A DNA stretch of 60,629 bases from Cylindrodendrum hubeiense (Eukaryota > Ascomycota > Sordariomycetes > Hypocreales > Nectriaceae), in NCBI GenBank assembly GCA_014621425.1, contig JAANBB010000241.1, positions 1 to 60,629 of the forward strand, written 5' to 3'. Both the position numbers and the translations under genes were made by a program. This document shows positions 12,206 through 23,518 of the stretch, piece by piece. The notes under the pieces were generated by a model, which saw nothing but the letters and a program-made list of their open reading frames with translations, searched no databases and was not told the DNA's origin. How positions within the stretch are numbered: the first letter of the stretch is position 1; every line of letters starts with the position of its first letter.

Positions 12206-12955
12206 CGACCGCATCATCAACGGTATCCAGGGAATCCTATACCGATTATAGCATTTTATACCTTAGCGCAAATATACCTAACGAACACGGAACAAGGAGC
12301 AAGGAAAGGATCAGAGCGGTGGCGCACAGCGTACAGGTAGATTGGGAATTTTACAGCCATGAGCGGGGAAATGCTCGGAGTTTGGGTTACACGGTAGTCG
12401 ATTATACATGATATCAGAGATAAGCGAGTCTTCATTCAACATTGATTTGGCTTTCACTATCTATCAGCTTGGTGTTCAACTAACTGTTCTGGGCCAACCT
12501 GCAGACGCACCTGCAGTCCGTCCCAGAAAGGGAAGGCCTATGTCACAACTCCCCAGTCCAGTATCACACCTTTCTTGCAAGCTTCACTTCCTCAGGCGAA
12601 AATAGGTGTACAGATTCTTTTGGTCTAGTAGAGTCATTGTTGTTATTTAACATGACAGCTTCCTTCAAATGCGTGTGCAGTTAAATGCCAACCCATCATC
12701 GCTTGCGCTGTGTCCGCCTAGCCACGTCACGACCGTTGATTCATCCCGTCCGTTATATGCGTACAAGAACTATATCATACATCCTCCTCTTATCCAGGGT
12801 CCACAGCGACGGCGATGGATGCCTCACGGCCTTTCTATATCCCGTTATTAGGAATTAGTCGTTCCCCTCGACGTCGACCGGTGCTATATCACAAGGCCAC
12901 CGGCCGGACTGACGACACTTGACGCTGATAGATACATAAACTCGTGCCGAGTTGT
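12206..12955. other. Convergent 3' region, no gene
   Basis: 750 bp lie between the hydrolase gene and MPP-alpha, both of which end here. There are short random ORFs only. I see no RNA gene or repeat. Confidence 0.5.
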
Positions 12956-14722
12956 TTAACGGCTGCCGAGCTTCCAGCTCTCGATTCGGTCCTGGATCTG
13001 GTCCCAAGTCATTGTATGATTGCTCACACCATACGCCTGGGCCTCTTGCAACACGACAGTAGGCGCACCGCTTCCCCTTCCAGCGTTATTCGTCTTGCCC
13101 TTGAGGACCATCTTGGCTACACGGCGCAGATCATCAATTGAAACGGCCTCGATCTTCTTGCACATATCATGGACGGGGATCTTGCGGCCATGGACCTGGA
13201 TGGAGCGGCCAAGGTCCTCGAGCTCAACCATGCGGCTCTCGAGGTTCATGAGTAGGCTTGAACGCAGTTGGGCCTTGGCTCGGCTGACTTCATCGCTCTG
13301 AAGGCGCGAGAAGCCTGTCTCAAGGGTCAGAGATCGCAGCTCCTGGCAGATGACGTCAATCATAGCGGAGGTGCGGCCAGGGAGGCATGAGGCGGAAATG
13401 CCGAAGAGACCCGAATCGGTGTAGGAGTGGTTAAAGGCGACACAAGACTCCACCCAGCCGTACTGGTTAAGGACATTGGTGTACAGGCGCGAGTACATGC
13501 CCTTGCCGGGTCCGCCGGCGGAGAAGGAGCCGCCACCGCCGAGTAGTGTCTGCAGGGTCGCGAGGGCGTAGATGTCCTCAGAAGTGACGGGCAGACCCTC
13601 AAACGCGACGTGGATGTGGGTGAAGGTGGGTAGGCCGTTAAGAGAGGGAGGTTGCGCCGGCAGGGAGAGGAAGCCGCCGGTGTAGTGTGCGGGTCGCTGG
13701 AGTGTCGAGCTGAGAGGGGGGAGTGTTGAGGACGGCGGCGTTCTTGGCGGCCGAAGTGGAGATGTTCTTGAAGAAGGGGATTTTGGAGAGCAGGTTGGGC
13801 GACGAGGAAGACGAAGGTGATGAGGAGAGAGGTGACGTGCTTGCCTCGCTATCTGACAGCTCGCTCTCGCTCGTCTCCGAACCCGTCGGGGATACTGGCG
13901 GGGCATTCTTCATATCCCCGAAAAACTTCTCCGTCAACCGGACGGCCTCGCTGTGCTCAACACCGGCAAAAGCCACCACGATACGATCCGGGCGGTAGAA
14001 CAAGTCGCGGTACATCTGAACGCTGTGACGGTTGATGGTGGCCAACCGCTCCTCCGGACATAGCAGCGGGTTTCCGAGCGTGTTGTCCTTGTAGGCGGCC
14101 GTGTGGACGAGCTCGGGCAGGATGAGCTCGGGCTTGCTCCAGATCTCGCGGATCTCGTAGCGGGCCGTCTCAATCTGCTCGGCGACCTCGTCGTCGGTCA
14201 TCTGGGGCTCGCGGATCGTCTCTGCGAGCAGCTCGACGGTCTGGGGCACGGCGCTGTTGAAGGTGGCGGCCTGGTACATCATGGACTCGCGGGAGCTGGC
14301 GCATTGGATGTTGCCGCCGAGGGCCTCGACTCGCTCGAGCATTTCGTCGGAGGAGTGCTTGACGGTGGACTTGAAGGCGAGGCGGTCCATGATGTGGGAG
14401 ACGCCGCGGAGGGCTTCGTTCTCGAAGCGGGAGCCGCCCTCGACGTAGACGCCTACGCCGGAGAAGGATCCGGGGAGGGCCTCGGAGGCAACGCGGAGGC
14501 CGTTGGGGAGGGTTGTGAGTTGGTCCAGCTCGGTGGGATCCTAATATTCAATCATCAGCGGCCGTCGTTTGCATTGCTGAGTATGAGTCGTACCTTGGCG
14601 ACCGAAGCCATGGACCTCCGGGCAGACAATGACCACTTGGGAGACTTGAGAGCCTGTCCCAGCAGGCGCGAGCCCGGAGCTCGAACCAGGCCGGGAAGGC
14701 GTGCACTGAATTGTCGCAACAT
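12956..14722 (-). CDS. MAS2: Mitochondrial processing peptidase alpha, frameshifted
   Basis: Exon 1 (14594-14722) encodes 43 residues rich in Arg, Ser and Leu with no acidic residues, a classic mitochondrial presequence. A 53-bp intron (GTACGA...TAG) follows and exon 2 starts at 14540. The product is the alpha subunit of MPP, which binds presequences for the beta subunit to cut in the matrix. Key blocks are [33 protein letters not shown], and the glycine-rich loop [20 protein letters not shown], typical of alpha. The frame breaks inside exon 2. Up to about 13722 one frame matches the family, ending around [13 protein letters not shown]. From YTGGFLSLP onward the next frame matches. A run of six C on the coding strand (13716-13721) lies at the junction. 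One base fewer there would give about 570 residues, a normal length. No intron of suitable length with good sites is visible. Assembly error or a real mutation are both possible. Confidence 0.9.
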
Positions 14723-15696
14723 GTTCGCGCTGCTGGCCCGAGAAGGGGTAATGTATAAAGATGGCTCTGCAGCAATGCGGTGCGGTGCAATGCTGGCTTG
14801 CCTTTGGTGGTTTGTGGATTAGCAACAGGTTTGCGACTAGGGACGCTCGGCCCCGTAAAAAATTGGCCACCCCAGTCAAGAGCCACGGCGCCCGCGATAT
14901 CGGTTCTACGCCGGATCATCTTAGTGCCGTATGGCTAAGGTGGGCTATTACCGCACTTAGACAGCAAGGGCAGATCATATGCCATCCCTTTGACAATGCT
15001 AAGACATACTTTCACGAAGTACCATAGCACCATATGAAGCAGAATGTAAGGCACCCTACAATAGAGGCTTACATATGGGCAGTACATATATTTTGCGACA
15101 CATATCGTATGTACCCAAAATGGAGCGAAAAGGCCCTTCAAGTGTTTGTACATCAGCTTCCACCTATTTTCGCGCAGATGGTAGAAGCATTGCCGATATG
15201 TTGACGTACAGGCACAGAGACGTGGGTCGGACCAAGATTCCGGTACTTGGCGGTTAAATAGTACGGAGGCGGTCAGCTACATAAGGTAATAGACCCCGAC
15301 ACTTCCAATTGCATTGACAATCGCGCGTCACCCAATCAATCACGCCGAAGAAGGCCGCAAGACACAGCCGACTAAAAGCCTCAACAGCCGCAGGAGACAT
15401 TCTCAGTAATCCCAGTGCTGATCTTGCAGGTTGGCGAATTACTGTAATTATGTCGTAGACATACCAGCCGTCAAGCTCCCAGCAAATAATTTCATAGCTG
15501 TGAGCGTAGCAGTTAGACATGTAACCTGTATACCCATGTTGTATCTATATAATACCCAGCCTGGCCCACGCAATGAGAGCATTCATAGCCAAACAACACC
15601 TCCTCAAGCCCCTTGACAAACAACCTCTCAGGCTGTTGGAGAGGATTTTGCGGTGAATTATTATATATTCCGCTTATTGATCCTCCCTTCCATCAA
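14723..15696. other. Divergent intergenic region, no clear gene
   Basis: About 1 kb separates the starts of MPP-alpha (minus) and the two-TM zinc protein (plus). An 88-codon minus-strand frame (15254-15520, real ATG) is present, but it has no recognisable domain and is not called. No tRNA is seen. Confidence 0.45.
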
Positions 15697-17058
15697 ATGT
15701 CTGCTTCCGCACCATCAACTGTTACTCCCTCTCCCCTACCTACTACAACAAGCTCGTCACCACCGTCTCAGGGTCAGCCTGGATTAGTTATCTGTAGGCC
15801 CACTACACCCTCGTATACCGCTGACCTGAAAAGATGGTTCTTCAATCACAGCATTGCGACAGGTGTGTTCATAGCCCTTGTTGGCTTGGTTGTGACGGTC
15901 ATCTCTCTGTACCCAGGCTTCAAGAGTCAGGTCATCTCAAGGGAGGCCCTCGATATTGCGGAGTGGACAGCTCTCAAAGACTTCAAAGAGCAATGTAACA
16001 CAAAGCTGGTCAGCCTTCCTCTCACTCGCCCTATCGAGTCAGGGTGACCTCGACTAATATGCCCCCGTAGGCAGCGGGCTTACCGTCTCCGGACTGTGAA
16101 GAAGCCATGCGAATACCACTACCTCCACCTCCACACGTCGACATTGCTTCTCTCCCCCCCACCAACCCAGTTCCCAAACCCAGGTTCATCCGCAACTCAG
16201 CCGACATCACTACGACTAGCCCTAGTTCCCTACCTCGAGTCAATATTTCACTCCTCGCTGCCGAACTCGCTCTGCTCTCTGCAGTCTTTTTTATCATTTA
16301 TTTCATGTTTAGAAATCGCGAGAAGTTATGCAACTCTACTTTCTTCTCAAAGAGACAATTGACTTTTCAGGAGTCCATCGCCGCACCGGGTTCAACAGTC
16401 TCGAGAGGCTCTGCTCCATTGAGTGCCCCACCACCAGACCATAGGCCAGCTCCGCGCAACGTCGTAGCGACTGGCAGCCACCCATCAGATGTCAATTCTC
16501 AACTACGATATCGCGAAACGCAGGCGAGAACAACTCAAAGAAGCACGAAATTTGCCTGTCCTTTTCTCATCTACGATCACGTAAAGTATGAGAACTATGA
16601 TGCCTGCAACGCCTCTTCGTCCCAGATGATGACAATTGACATGGTCGTGTAAGTGCAGTCCTTTACTAAGCGCTAGCGCCCCTACCAAATTACTGAAATA
16701 TGTTATTAGGCTCCATCTCTTCGAACATCACTTCCAATCCCAATGGTGCCAGTATTGTCGCAGGGCGATGCAGAACGGAACTTCATTCAGCAGTCATCAG
16801 TGTAACTCTAGCGGGGTGCATAGACATGGTATGGACGGCCTTGTCGAACCTGTATTTTCCCCTCCTTCTGATGGAGCACATCAGAAGATCTTCGGAACAG
16901 CACCAGGGAAATCACAGCTCACAGACGAAGAGAGGTGGAAAGAACTGTATCGCATCTTGTTCGGCCTCGACTCGACAGCTGGCGTTCCATCTCCGTGTAA
17001 GTATTCGCCTCATTTACTTCAGGTAACGCACCTAACAGCCGACATAGATGGTGGTTAG
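15697..17058 (+). CDS. Membrane protein with C2H2-like zinc domain
   Basis: Four exons: 15697-16008, 16071-16648, 16710-16996 and 17048-17058, about 395 residues. Introns 2 (61 bp, GTAAGT...TAG) and 3 (51 bp, GTAAGT...TAG) are clear. Intron 1 (GTCAGC donor, CTAAT branch site, TAG acceptor) has a weak donor and was chosen by frame. The ATG at 15697 is the first in frame. A Ser/Thr/Pro N-terminus leads to a TM helix near residues 53-72 (ATGVFIALVGLVVTVISLY), a luminal or extracellular loop, and a second TM near 165-184 (LLAAELALLSAVFFIIYFMF). A disordered linker follows. Then comes a zinc-binding block at about 267-330: CPF...C, HLFEHHF, CQYC, and an E-E-RW-YRILFG motif ending in PSPYGG. This block matches a domain common in fungal soluble proteins (CPFYKxxP...HLYRRHxxPxxCxRC). 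The pairing with two TM helices is notable. Function is unknown. Confidence 0.7.
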
Positions 17059-17279
17059 ACCTAGAAAAAGTTATTTCCCATGTGATTAACTGTTCTGGCA
17101 ATATATCCAAGGCTTGGGGTGGCGTGAATACAATATTTCTTCGATTGACTTAGTCTTGTTTGGAGGATGAGAAATAGTAAACATGTACAATTAACGAACT
17201 TGGTGAATAGAGGATTATGTTTTCGTTCACCTCCGACCGAAGGTAAAGCCTAACGTTTATGAGGGAATCGGCGTGATAT

Positions 17280-17513
17280 TTATATGTAATCCGTCTTATT
17301 ATCAACCTTCCAGTAATCCATCCACCGCCATCCCCAATCACGATATATAATATGCCCGGTTATCTTCTTTCTCTTCGAAAACCCAAAAGCTCGGGCTGTC
17401 TGCCGTTTACAAGATCGCTGTGCCGCCATGCCCATGAGAAGGGCCATCATCCCCACCAAGAAAATCTCCAGTATCGTTTGCTCTCTCCATCTGTTGAAAG
17501 TCGAAGTCCTCAT
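17280..17513 (-). CDS. Possible small single-TM protein
   Basis: An intron-less ATG frame of 77 codons. The predicted product has a short charged N-terminus, one hydrophobic stretch at about residues 13-31 (ILEIFLVGMMALLMGMAA), then a basic Lys/Arg patch and a Trp-rich tail. That layout resembles small inner-membrane or ER proteins, but I do not recognise the family. It lies between the two-TM zinc protein and DMA1. It may be a chance frame; only expression or conservation would settle it. Confidence 0.3.
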   Translation of the reverse strand: MRTSTFNRWREQTILEIFLVGMMALLMGMAAQRSCKRQTARAFGFSKRKKITGHIIYRDWGWRWMDYWKVDNKTDYI

Positions 17514-17611
17514 CGGATCAAAAAAATAATAGCAAAAAAACTCCCCCAACGCCTGTGCTTTGCATAATGTTAGCCCCCAGGGAGGAATAACCAGAGAGGG
17601 GCGCCGCCGCC

Positions 17612-17760
17612 ATGCTGTCAGAAAAGGATAGATCCCGCCGGTGTGCGCCCTGTAGGTAGGAAATCAAATGTGCCAACATCGGTGAAGACTGTTCTATGCA
17701 AGGTGAAGGTCAAACTCGGCGCCGTGTATTCTCCCATTCTTATCGGGAGCTCGAGTCGTC
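17612..17760 (+). pseudogene. Possible Zn2Cys6 zinc-cluster relic
   Basis: Reading from the ATG at 17612 gives a basic start, RRCAPCR, then a TAG codon. It continues in the same frame with EIKC, six residues, C, and a QTRRRVFSHSY / RELES segment. This resembles the start of a fungal Zn2Cys6 transcription factor: CxxC, KxKC, then the basic linker and SYxxxLExxL helix. The spacing is off by one codon, the second CxxC pair is incomplete, and a stop interrupts it. It runs into the antisense of the last DMA1 exon, which starts at 17740. No regulatory middle domain follows. If real it is a remnant; it could also be coincidence. Confidence 0.3.
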
Positions 17761-19660
17761 GCTGGGGCGAGATCCGTTCACGTCCATATCCGCCGCAGCA
17801 TCCAGGCTCCGCATCTCTGCTGTTGTTGCATCTGCGTTGCGGCCGGCGCTCCCGTCAAAGACCCAGGGTCCGGCGTTGTTTCTTGGGGTGATGGGACCTT
17901 CCACTCCGGGTGTCAGCCCTGGCGGTGATGGCGTGCGGCTATCTCGCAGGGTAATCTGTCGGCCAGCTCCGGATGCCGAATTTCTAATCGGCAGGGGCTC
18001 AGACATGGTGTGTGGTACGCTCCCTCGCTGCGGGCTTTCTGGTGTGATATTGACCGTCACGTCCATAGCATCGATATCGTGGGCGTCCGAGAGTTCTGGC
18101 TCTGGTGTTGCGGGCTCTGGTGTCGCGGGTTCTGGTGGTGTTGCGACAGGCACGATAGGCGCTGTCTCGGTCTCGGGTGTGGCCTGGGCTTCCGCTTCTG
18201 CTTCTGCTTCCGCCTCCCCTTCGCTCTTTAACTGTTCCCACTCTTCGGCTAGTTCGTCCACGTCTGCTTCGAGATCGGCGCCGGCGCGGCAGTTGGGGCA
18301 GATAAAGATAGGGTATTGTGGTGACATGAGCAGCGATCTCACGCACTTAAAATGCCAGGTGTGAGAGCAAGGTGCCACGAACAAGGATTGGCACGGCTAG
18401 AGGCATGTCAGCGGGGAAGATGTCGACACCCGCGGGGGCGGGCTTCTTGTGAGACTTACTGCGATGGAACTCAAGCATATTGAGCAATCCTGTGAGCTAG
18501 AGCCGGCCGCTCCGCTGGTAGCCATTGTCTGCAACCTCTTGTGGGCGGCCATGCTACCAAAAGTGTCAGTATTGTAGCCTAGACGATAAGAATCACCGTG
18601 TGTCAAAAAATACGTACTTGAAGGTGTTGAGCTTGTTCTGCCATCCGCGGTTGAGTTCCAGACGCATCTTCACGCAGCGGAAGATCATCTCCTCACCGCC
18701 CTTGAAATCGATTCCCAACTGGACAATATCGCCATCGTTCACGGGGAAAGCCTTACTCTCCTGGGAGGGAGGGCTCAGTCGGATGTGGTTCAAAAAGGTG
18801 CCAGACGAGCTCTTAACGTCCTTGATGTACCATTTGCCATCCTCGTACCAAAACTCGCAGTGACGGCGACTGACGACCTTGCTCTTGAAGCCGACCGGGG
18901 CGGCGGAGGGCTGGTTGCCGGGCAGGTTGGCCATGGAATGGCTGTCCCTCTCGGAGTAACGACCGACACGGATCTTCTCTGAGCCTGTGGGCAGAGTCCT
19001 GGAAATGGGCGGGAAGGTGAGAGATGGGCGAGTCGATCGCGGGTCGTAGTAGGCGGAGAAGCGGATTGAAGGCATCGTGTCGGGGGCGGTAGAGACGCCG
19101 TCGCCGGCGGTAGAGGCTCTAGTTCTCGTCATGGCGGGCTGGTCGTCAGTGGCAGGCGTTGTGGCGGGATCCGCAGCGGCGGACGACGAGTCTGCAGTAG
19201 CGGGGTTCTCAGAAGAAGCCGACTGCGTCTGCTGCAGCGATGATGAAGAATGGGAAGGCGCCGTGGGCGACGTAAGTGCGGGGACGGGGGATGGAAGAGA
19301 GGGCACGGGAGGCGTTGTGGTGGTTGAGGCTGACGTCGCGGCAGCCAGGGAAATCCTCACGGGATCGGGCGTTGAACTGACGAGGGTCAAGTGGTTATGC
19401 TGGGTGGGCGGCGGTGGACCAGTCGTGGTTGGCGAATGGCTGAGGGATCGCGTGAGGCTGGCCGTGTGTGGGCTAGGGGACGTGCTCCCGCTGCCGCTGC
19501 CACTGACGTTGGCGCTGTGGTGGCCGTCGCGGGACAGCAGGTGATTCTGCGTGTAGTTGCGCAGGTAGCTGAGTCCGCGCAGGCGACTCGGGCGTGATGT
19601 TGCTGTCGAGGCTGCGGGCGACGGGCCTGGCGGCGGCGACGAAACCGGTTGCGTGAACAT
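17740..19660 (-). CDS. DMA1: FHA-RING E3 ubiquitin ligase DMA1
   Basis: Three exons: 18618-19660, 18460-18553 and 17740-18396. The introns are 64 bp (GTACGT...TAG) and 63 bp (GTAAGT...TAG). The product is 597 residues. A long Ser/Thr/Pro-rich N-terminus precedes an FHA domain at about residues 225-340, with RVGRYSER, SRRHCEFWYEDGKWYIKD, SSSGTFLN and GDIVQLG. A RING finger follows at residues 371-415: CSIC, C389, H391, H394, C397, then CPNC. It is split by intron 2. The C-terminus is acidic, then Pro/Thr-rich with TPEPATPEPATPE-type repeats. Dma1/Chf1 ligases act at mitotic exit: S. pombe Dma1 ubiquitinates Sid4 to hold back septation, and the S. cerevisiae pair acts on septins and spindle position. 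The FHA domain reads phospho-Thr on the target. The 5' side faces a 4.3-kb gene-free region. Confidence 0.93.
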
Positions 19661-21101
19661 TGGAGTGGAGGCGCCTGGAAGACCAAGAAACGCAGTGGAC
19701 TGTATGGTCGCGGATGGCGGCCACCTGGACGCAAGGGTGACAAAAGCAAAGGGTGGACAGGGAGCCTTTGACAGTCACGGAGAAGAAAAACAGGGAACGG
19801 GCGATCCCTTTTTGTTCAAAGCAAAAGAATCCGAGGCCACGACGACAGGAAAAGCTCAGCCAAAGCCGCGAACGATTCCTCGCTTTGACCGTGTTTCTCG
19901 TCCTCGTCCGGTGGGCAGCAGCCACAAGCTGAAGACGGCGATGGAGACGGGACGGACAGGCTGAGACGGGGGCGGCTGAGACAGGAAGCCGGGTGACAAG
20001 CGCGGGCACGACGAGGGGCCGGGGCTGGATGGAGGGGCGTGGCAATGCCAGAGACAGCGCGGAATGCTGCCTGTTACGGTTCGCTGTTCGCCTCGCTGCT
20101 CGGTCGCGATGTGGTTGTTGGTCGATGTTATGTGGTTTCCCCCGAGGTCGCTGCAATCGAGTATTCGAAGCGTCGCTGCAATCAGTTGGTCGGCCTGCAG
20201 GGAGGTGCGTGTGGGTTCCCCAGCTAATAACGGACGGGGTCTCCTTGCGCGGGCCTTGGTTCGTCCAGCGGCGTCGTTCCAGAAGCTGCGTCCTTCACAC
20301 GTGCGGCGGACCAGTGGCTTCCGTCTCGGGATCCGGGGGGGGGAGGAGGCGAGAGTAAGACGAAGGGCGGAATGGCGACTCGTAGCAAAAGAAAAAGCAA
20401 GTGGAAGGGAAAGGAAGGAGGGATTGCGAGGCGGGAGAGGATGGGATGGGGGAGATCATGTACATAGGAATTGCGAGCCGGGTTGGTTGCGGTCGGTTCG
20501 TCGACCTAGGTCCAAGGCAAGGTAGGTCGGCCAAGGCGGCGCCGGCGGGTGGATTTGTTAGCCTGGTGGTTGGCGGTTGTGGTGGTGGTGGCCGGCGCCC
20601 ACCCCCCCAGCACATCAACAAAAGCCCGCCTAAGCTCAGTAAAGCCCGGCACGCAGCAACAGCGCGCAGCACAAAACAACGCGATGGGCCTGAATGGAGT
20701 CGTTAAAAATATGGAGCCGGTGGCGGACGGGGATTGCGACGGGGGGCGGCAGGGATGGGGTTTGCGCGAGAGAGGGGGATGGCGACAATGTGTGTCAGTG
20801 TCGCTGTCGCCATGGGGAGATCAGAGGGCAACGGCAGTGGGACATGGGAGCGATAGCAAGGCGGCCAGCGGCACAGCTCGGCCAGACGCCCCAGAGCGAT
20901 TCAAGCGTCTCCAGCGTCTCAAGCGTCGAGCCAGCAAATAGCCAGCAAATGAATGGCACCGGGCAATCATCAATCCCCCAGTATCTTGGTACGGGTGCAG
21001 GGCAATTAGACCAACATGGCAGAAAACAGGCCAACCTAATTAACTCTTGAGCCAGTGCCAGAGAGCGCACACGCCCCCCGGGCCAGGCCAGCGGCGGTCC
21101 A

Positions 21102-21130
21102 CCAGGTTCCAGGTCCAGGTCCAGGTCCAG
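21102..21130. repeat. CCAGGT hexamer repeat
   Basis: Near-perfect tandem copies of the 6-bp unit CCAGGT, about five units, in the gene-free region upstream of DMA1. Confidence 0.85.
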
Positions 21131-21260
21131 CCAGATAGATGGCGGGATCATGGATGGCGGGATTGGCAGCCGTCAATCATCCATGGCCAGGGACATGGCA
21201 GCCATGGCAGCAGGCATGGCGGGCGCCGCATCTCCAAGCTTGGTCTTCGTGTTTCTGCGA

Positions 21261-21308
21261 GTCTGTGCCTTGTGTCTGTGTCTGTGCCTGTGCCTGTGCC
21301 TGTGCCCG
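21261..21308. repeat. TGTGYC hexamer repeat
   Basis: About seven tandem 6-bp units alternating between TCTGTG and CCTGTG forms. It lies about 150 bp after the CCAGGT repeat. Confidence 0.8.
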
Positions 21309-22292
21309 TAAAAATGTTCTGTTTCCGTCTTCTTACCCGTGTCTTCCAGCCCATGCGTCGTGCTGTCCCGGCCGTCGTCATTCTCCGGGCCCGTGTGGAT
21401 GATATGATTCCATGGCATTACCCACTGCGGCCCTCTATCTGCCGACTCAGTGCCCCGTCTCCACGCATTGCACGCACAATACCTGCCTACATCCAAGTAC
21501 ACACGCACACACGCACATATGCATGTGTAACATGCCCTCTCCCCCAAACACGCAACGACAGTGGGCTCACGCTCACTCTCACCATTGCAGCCCCGAGCCA
21601 ACACGGCAAGTGCCAGAAACTAGCTATTACCAGACAGTCGCATGCGTGAATTCGGAATGCCCGCCCCGCCGCACGCCAGCAGCAGTGGAGTTGGGCTCGA
21701 GCTGGGAAGCTGGGAGGCGTGGGCTTGGCAGCGACGAAAGGGGCCGCGGGTGGTGGGTGGTGGGTGGCCAAGACGCACCCCCCGATCCGGACTGGCCCAT
21801 CCTCCGTAGGGGGGTTGCGGTTTGCAGGGGGACGAGTTAATTCCGTTTTCCTCGACCTTCTGCTGCATGCATGAGGGCTGTGAGGGGTTGTGAGGGGATC
21901 TAAGGGGATGAGCGTGCTCGTACAGAAGGCGGTTTATTCGTATTGCCCGATTTTGCAGCCCAGGTACGAACATGGCCGCCAGATGGACGGTTCAGGCGAG
22001 ATGGACGAGATCTGGATACGAGGCAGAGGCTCCAGTAACGCATCTCTCTCGGCTTACAGTGGAGTTGGCCGCTACGGAGCCTAATCCCCACTGCCAGAGC
22101 CTGATAAACACCACCAGCCGGTCCCCGTTGAAACCTCCACTGGCCAACCTCGCTGAATGACACCCGGTTCTCCATCGCCCGACCGCCTGCTGGTGGCCCA
22201 GGTGGGTGCGCGCGCGCGGGGCGCTGCAGTTCGACCTGGTAGGCGGCCGACCACTGAAGAAACAGTGGACTGCCTGGCCGAACTGCCCAGCC

Positions 22293-22351
22293 AGCGGGCG
22301 TGCTGACTCGACCCGGGCGCCTGTCAGTGAGACCGCTAGACCACGCTCGCT
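22293..22351 (-). other. tRNA-like fragment, too short for a tRNA
   Basis: The minus strand has a good A-box-like TGGTCTAGCGG, a weak B-box-like GGGTCGAGTCA, and end segments that could pair (AGCGAGCG with CGCCCGCT, one mismatch). The span is only 59 bases and no anticodon arm fits. It may be a decayed tRNA-derived element or chance. Confidence 0.2.
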
Positions 22352-22778
22352 GTAGTGGTTGTCCGCTGCACGTGTCCCGCACAGCAGGCGGCTTGGTGGC
22401 GGGTGGCGGGCACGCAAGGAGGCACCTCCACTATCTCCGGCTCTGGGCACCGAGGACGTATTGCTGGTGAAGCAGGAAAATCAATATCCGCCATGATATG
22501 GGTGCGCACGCACCAAAGTGGCAATCCCGAGAATCGAAGAAGCCGCCCTACCTATGAAGCTCCTCTTGTGCCCCATATCACCACGTTCTAGAAGCTGTCT
22601 CAACCCTACATGTCCCCGTCGTGCGGTCCACACGCCAAGTCAAGAGACCTGCATCACCCAGACCCAGACCCAGGCTCGATCCAGACCGTCTCATTCCAGT
22701 CGTCCCCGAAAACATCGAATTGTGTGCGTGTGCGTGAGCGCCGGCGCCGTTATCCAGGGCCCTGTGCTGTGGTGCCCT

Positions 22779-22875
22779 GTCTGGTAAAGTCTCCGTCTGG
22801 TAAGGGCTACGTCTGGTAAAGTCCACCATGTACGTCTGGTAAAGTCTACCATGTACGGCTGGTAAAGTCTACGTA
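22779..22875. repeat. Five direct repeats of CTGGTAAAG type
   Basis: CTGGTAAAG or a one-base variant occurs five times in about 97 bp. The last three copies sit in 23-bp units that also contain ACCATGTACG or a close form. No coding function is evident. Confidence 0.8.
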
Positions 22876-23482
22876 CGGGCTTACACCTGTCACCTCTTGA
22901 GCCCGCTCGCCACCGCCCGACTGAATGATTCCAGGCCTGGGGCGGTCCAGGCCCCTGGGAGTCTGGAGTCTAGACGAGGTTGCGTTTCCCAAAGAGGCAA
23001 TCGGCGGGCCGGGAGTTGCCAGCAGAGCCATGGTCCACGGCGCCTCGGGAATTGCCATCTGCCATCCTCATGACATTATTCCCCAATCCCGATTCCTCCA
23101 TCATCTTCTGCGTCACCCTCATTATCAATCCTGATCTGGCGGATGAGGCGGGAATCGTCATGTCTTGCGTACAGCAGACCGCCCCGTCCACACTCATGAC
23201 GAGGAACCCATGATATCATCACACCTCCCCACTAACCCCGGTCATGCCACTCGCCCAAGCTCATGCGAACATCATCTGCCTAGGTCATCGCAACACTACT
23301 GCACCTGCAAATGCTGAACCACTGCTGGTTTCCGTCTACGTACCACACGCACTCACACACACCAGCAGCCCGTACCGCCCCAAACCATCGGGATCCCCCG
23401 ATCACCCACCCATCCTGGTCGACATTCCACGATCCCCTGCGCGGGGGTCCCTCGACGCCCTCCGTCCTGGCCGCGTCCCACC

Positions 23483-23518
23483 ACAGCACGCTACGCACAC
23501 TACGCACACTACGCACGT
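23483..23518. repeat. Nine-bp tandem repeat (ACTACGCAC)
   Basis: About three and a half tandem copies of a 9-bp unit with few mismatches, in the region between DMA1 and VPS16. Confidence 0.8.

Noticed and set aside
15254..15520. 88-codon minus-strand ATG frame
   Set aside because: The sequence is not absurd for a protein, but there is no recognised family and no supporting context.
20549..20941. Plus-strand frames upstream of DMA1 as a separate gene
   Set aside because: Composition is biased by the purine-rich strand, there is no domain, and frames change without usable splice sites.
22293..22351. tRNA gene on the minus strand
   Set aside because: There is an A-box and partly pairing ends, but only 59 bases, a poor B-box and no anticodon arm. 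Kept only as a low-confidence fragment.
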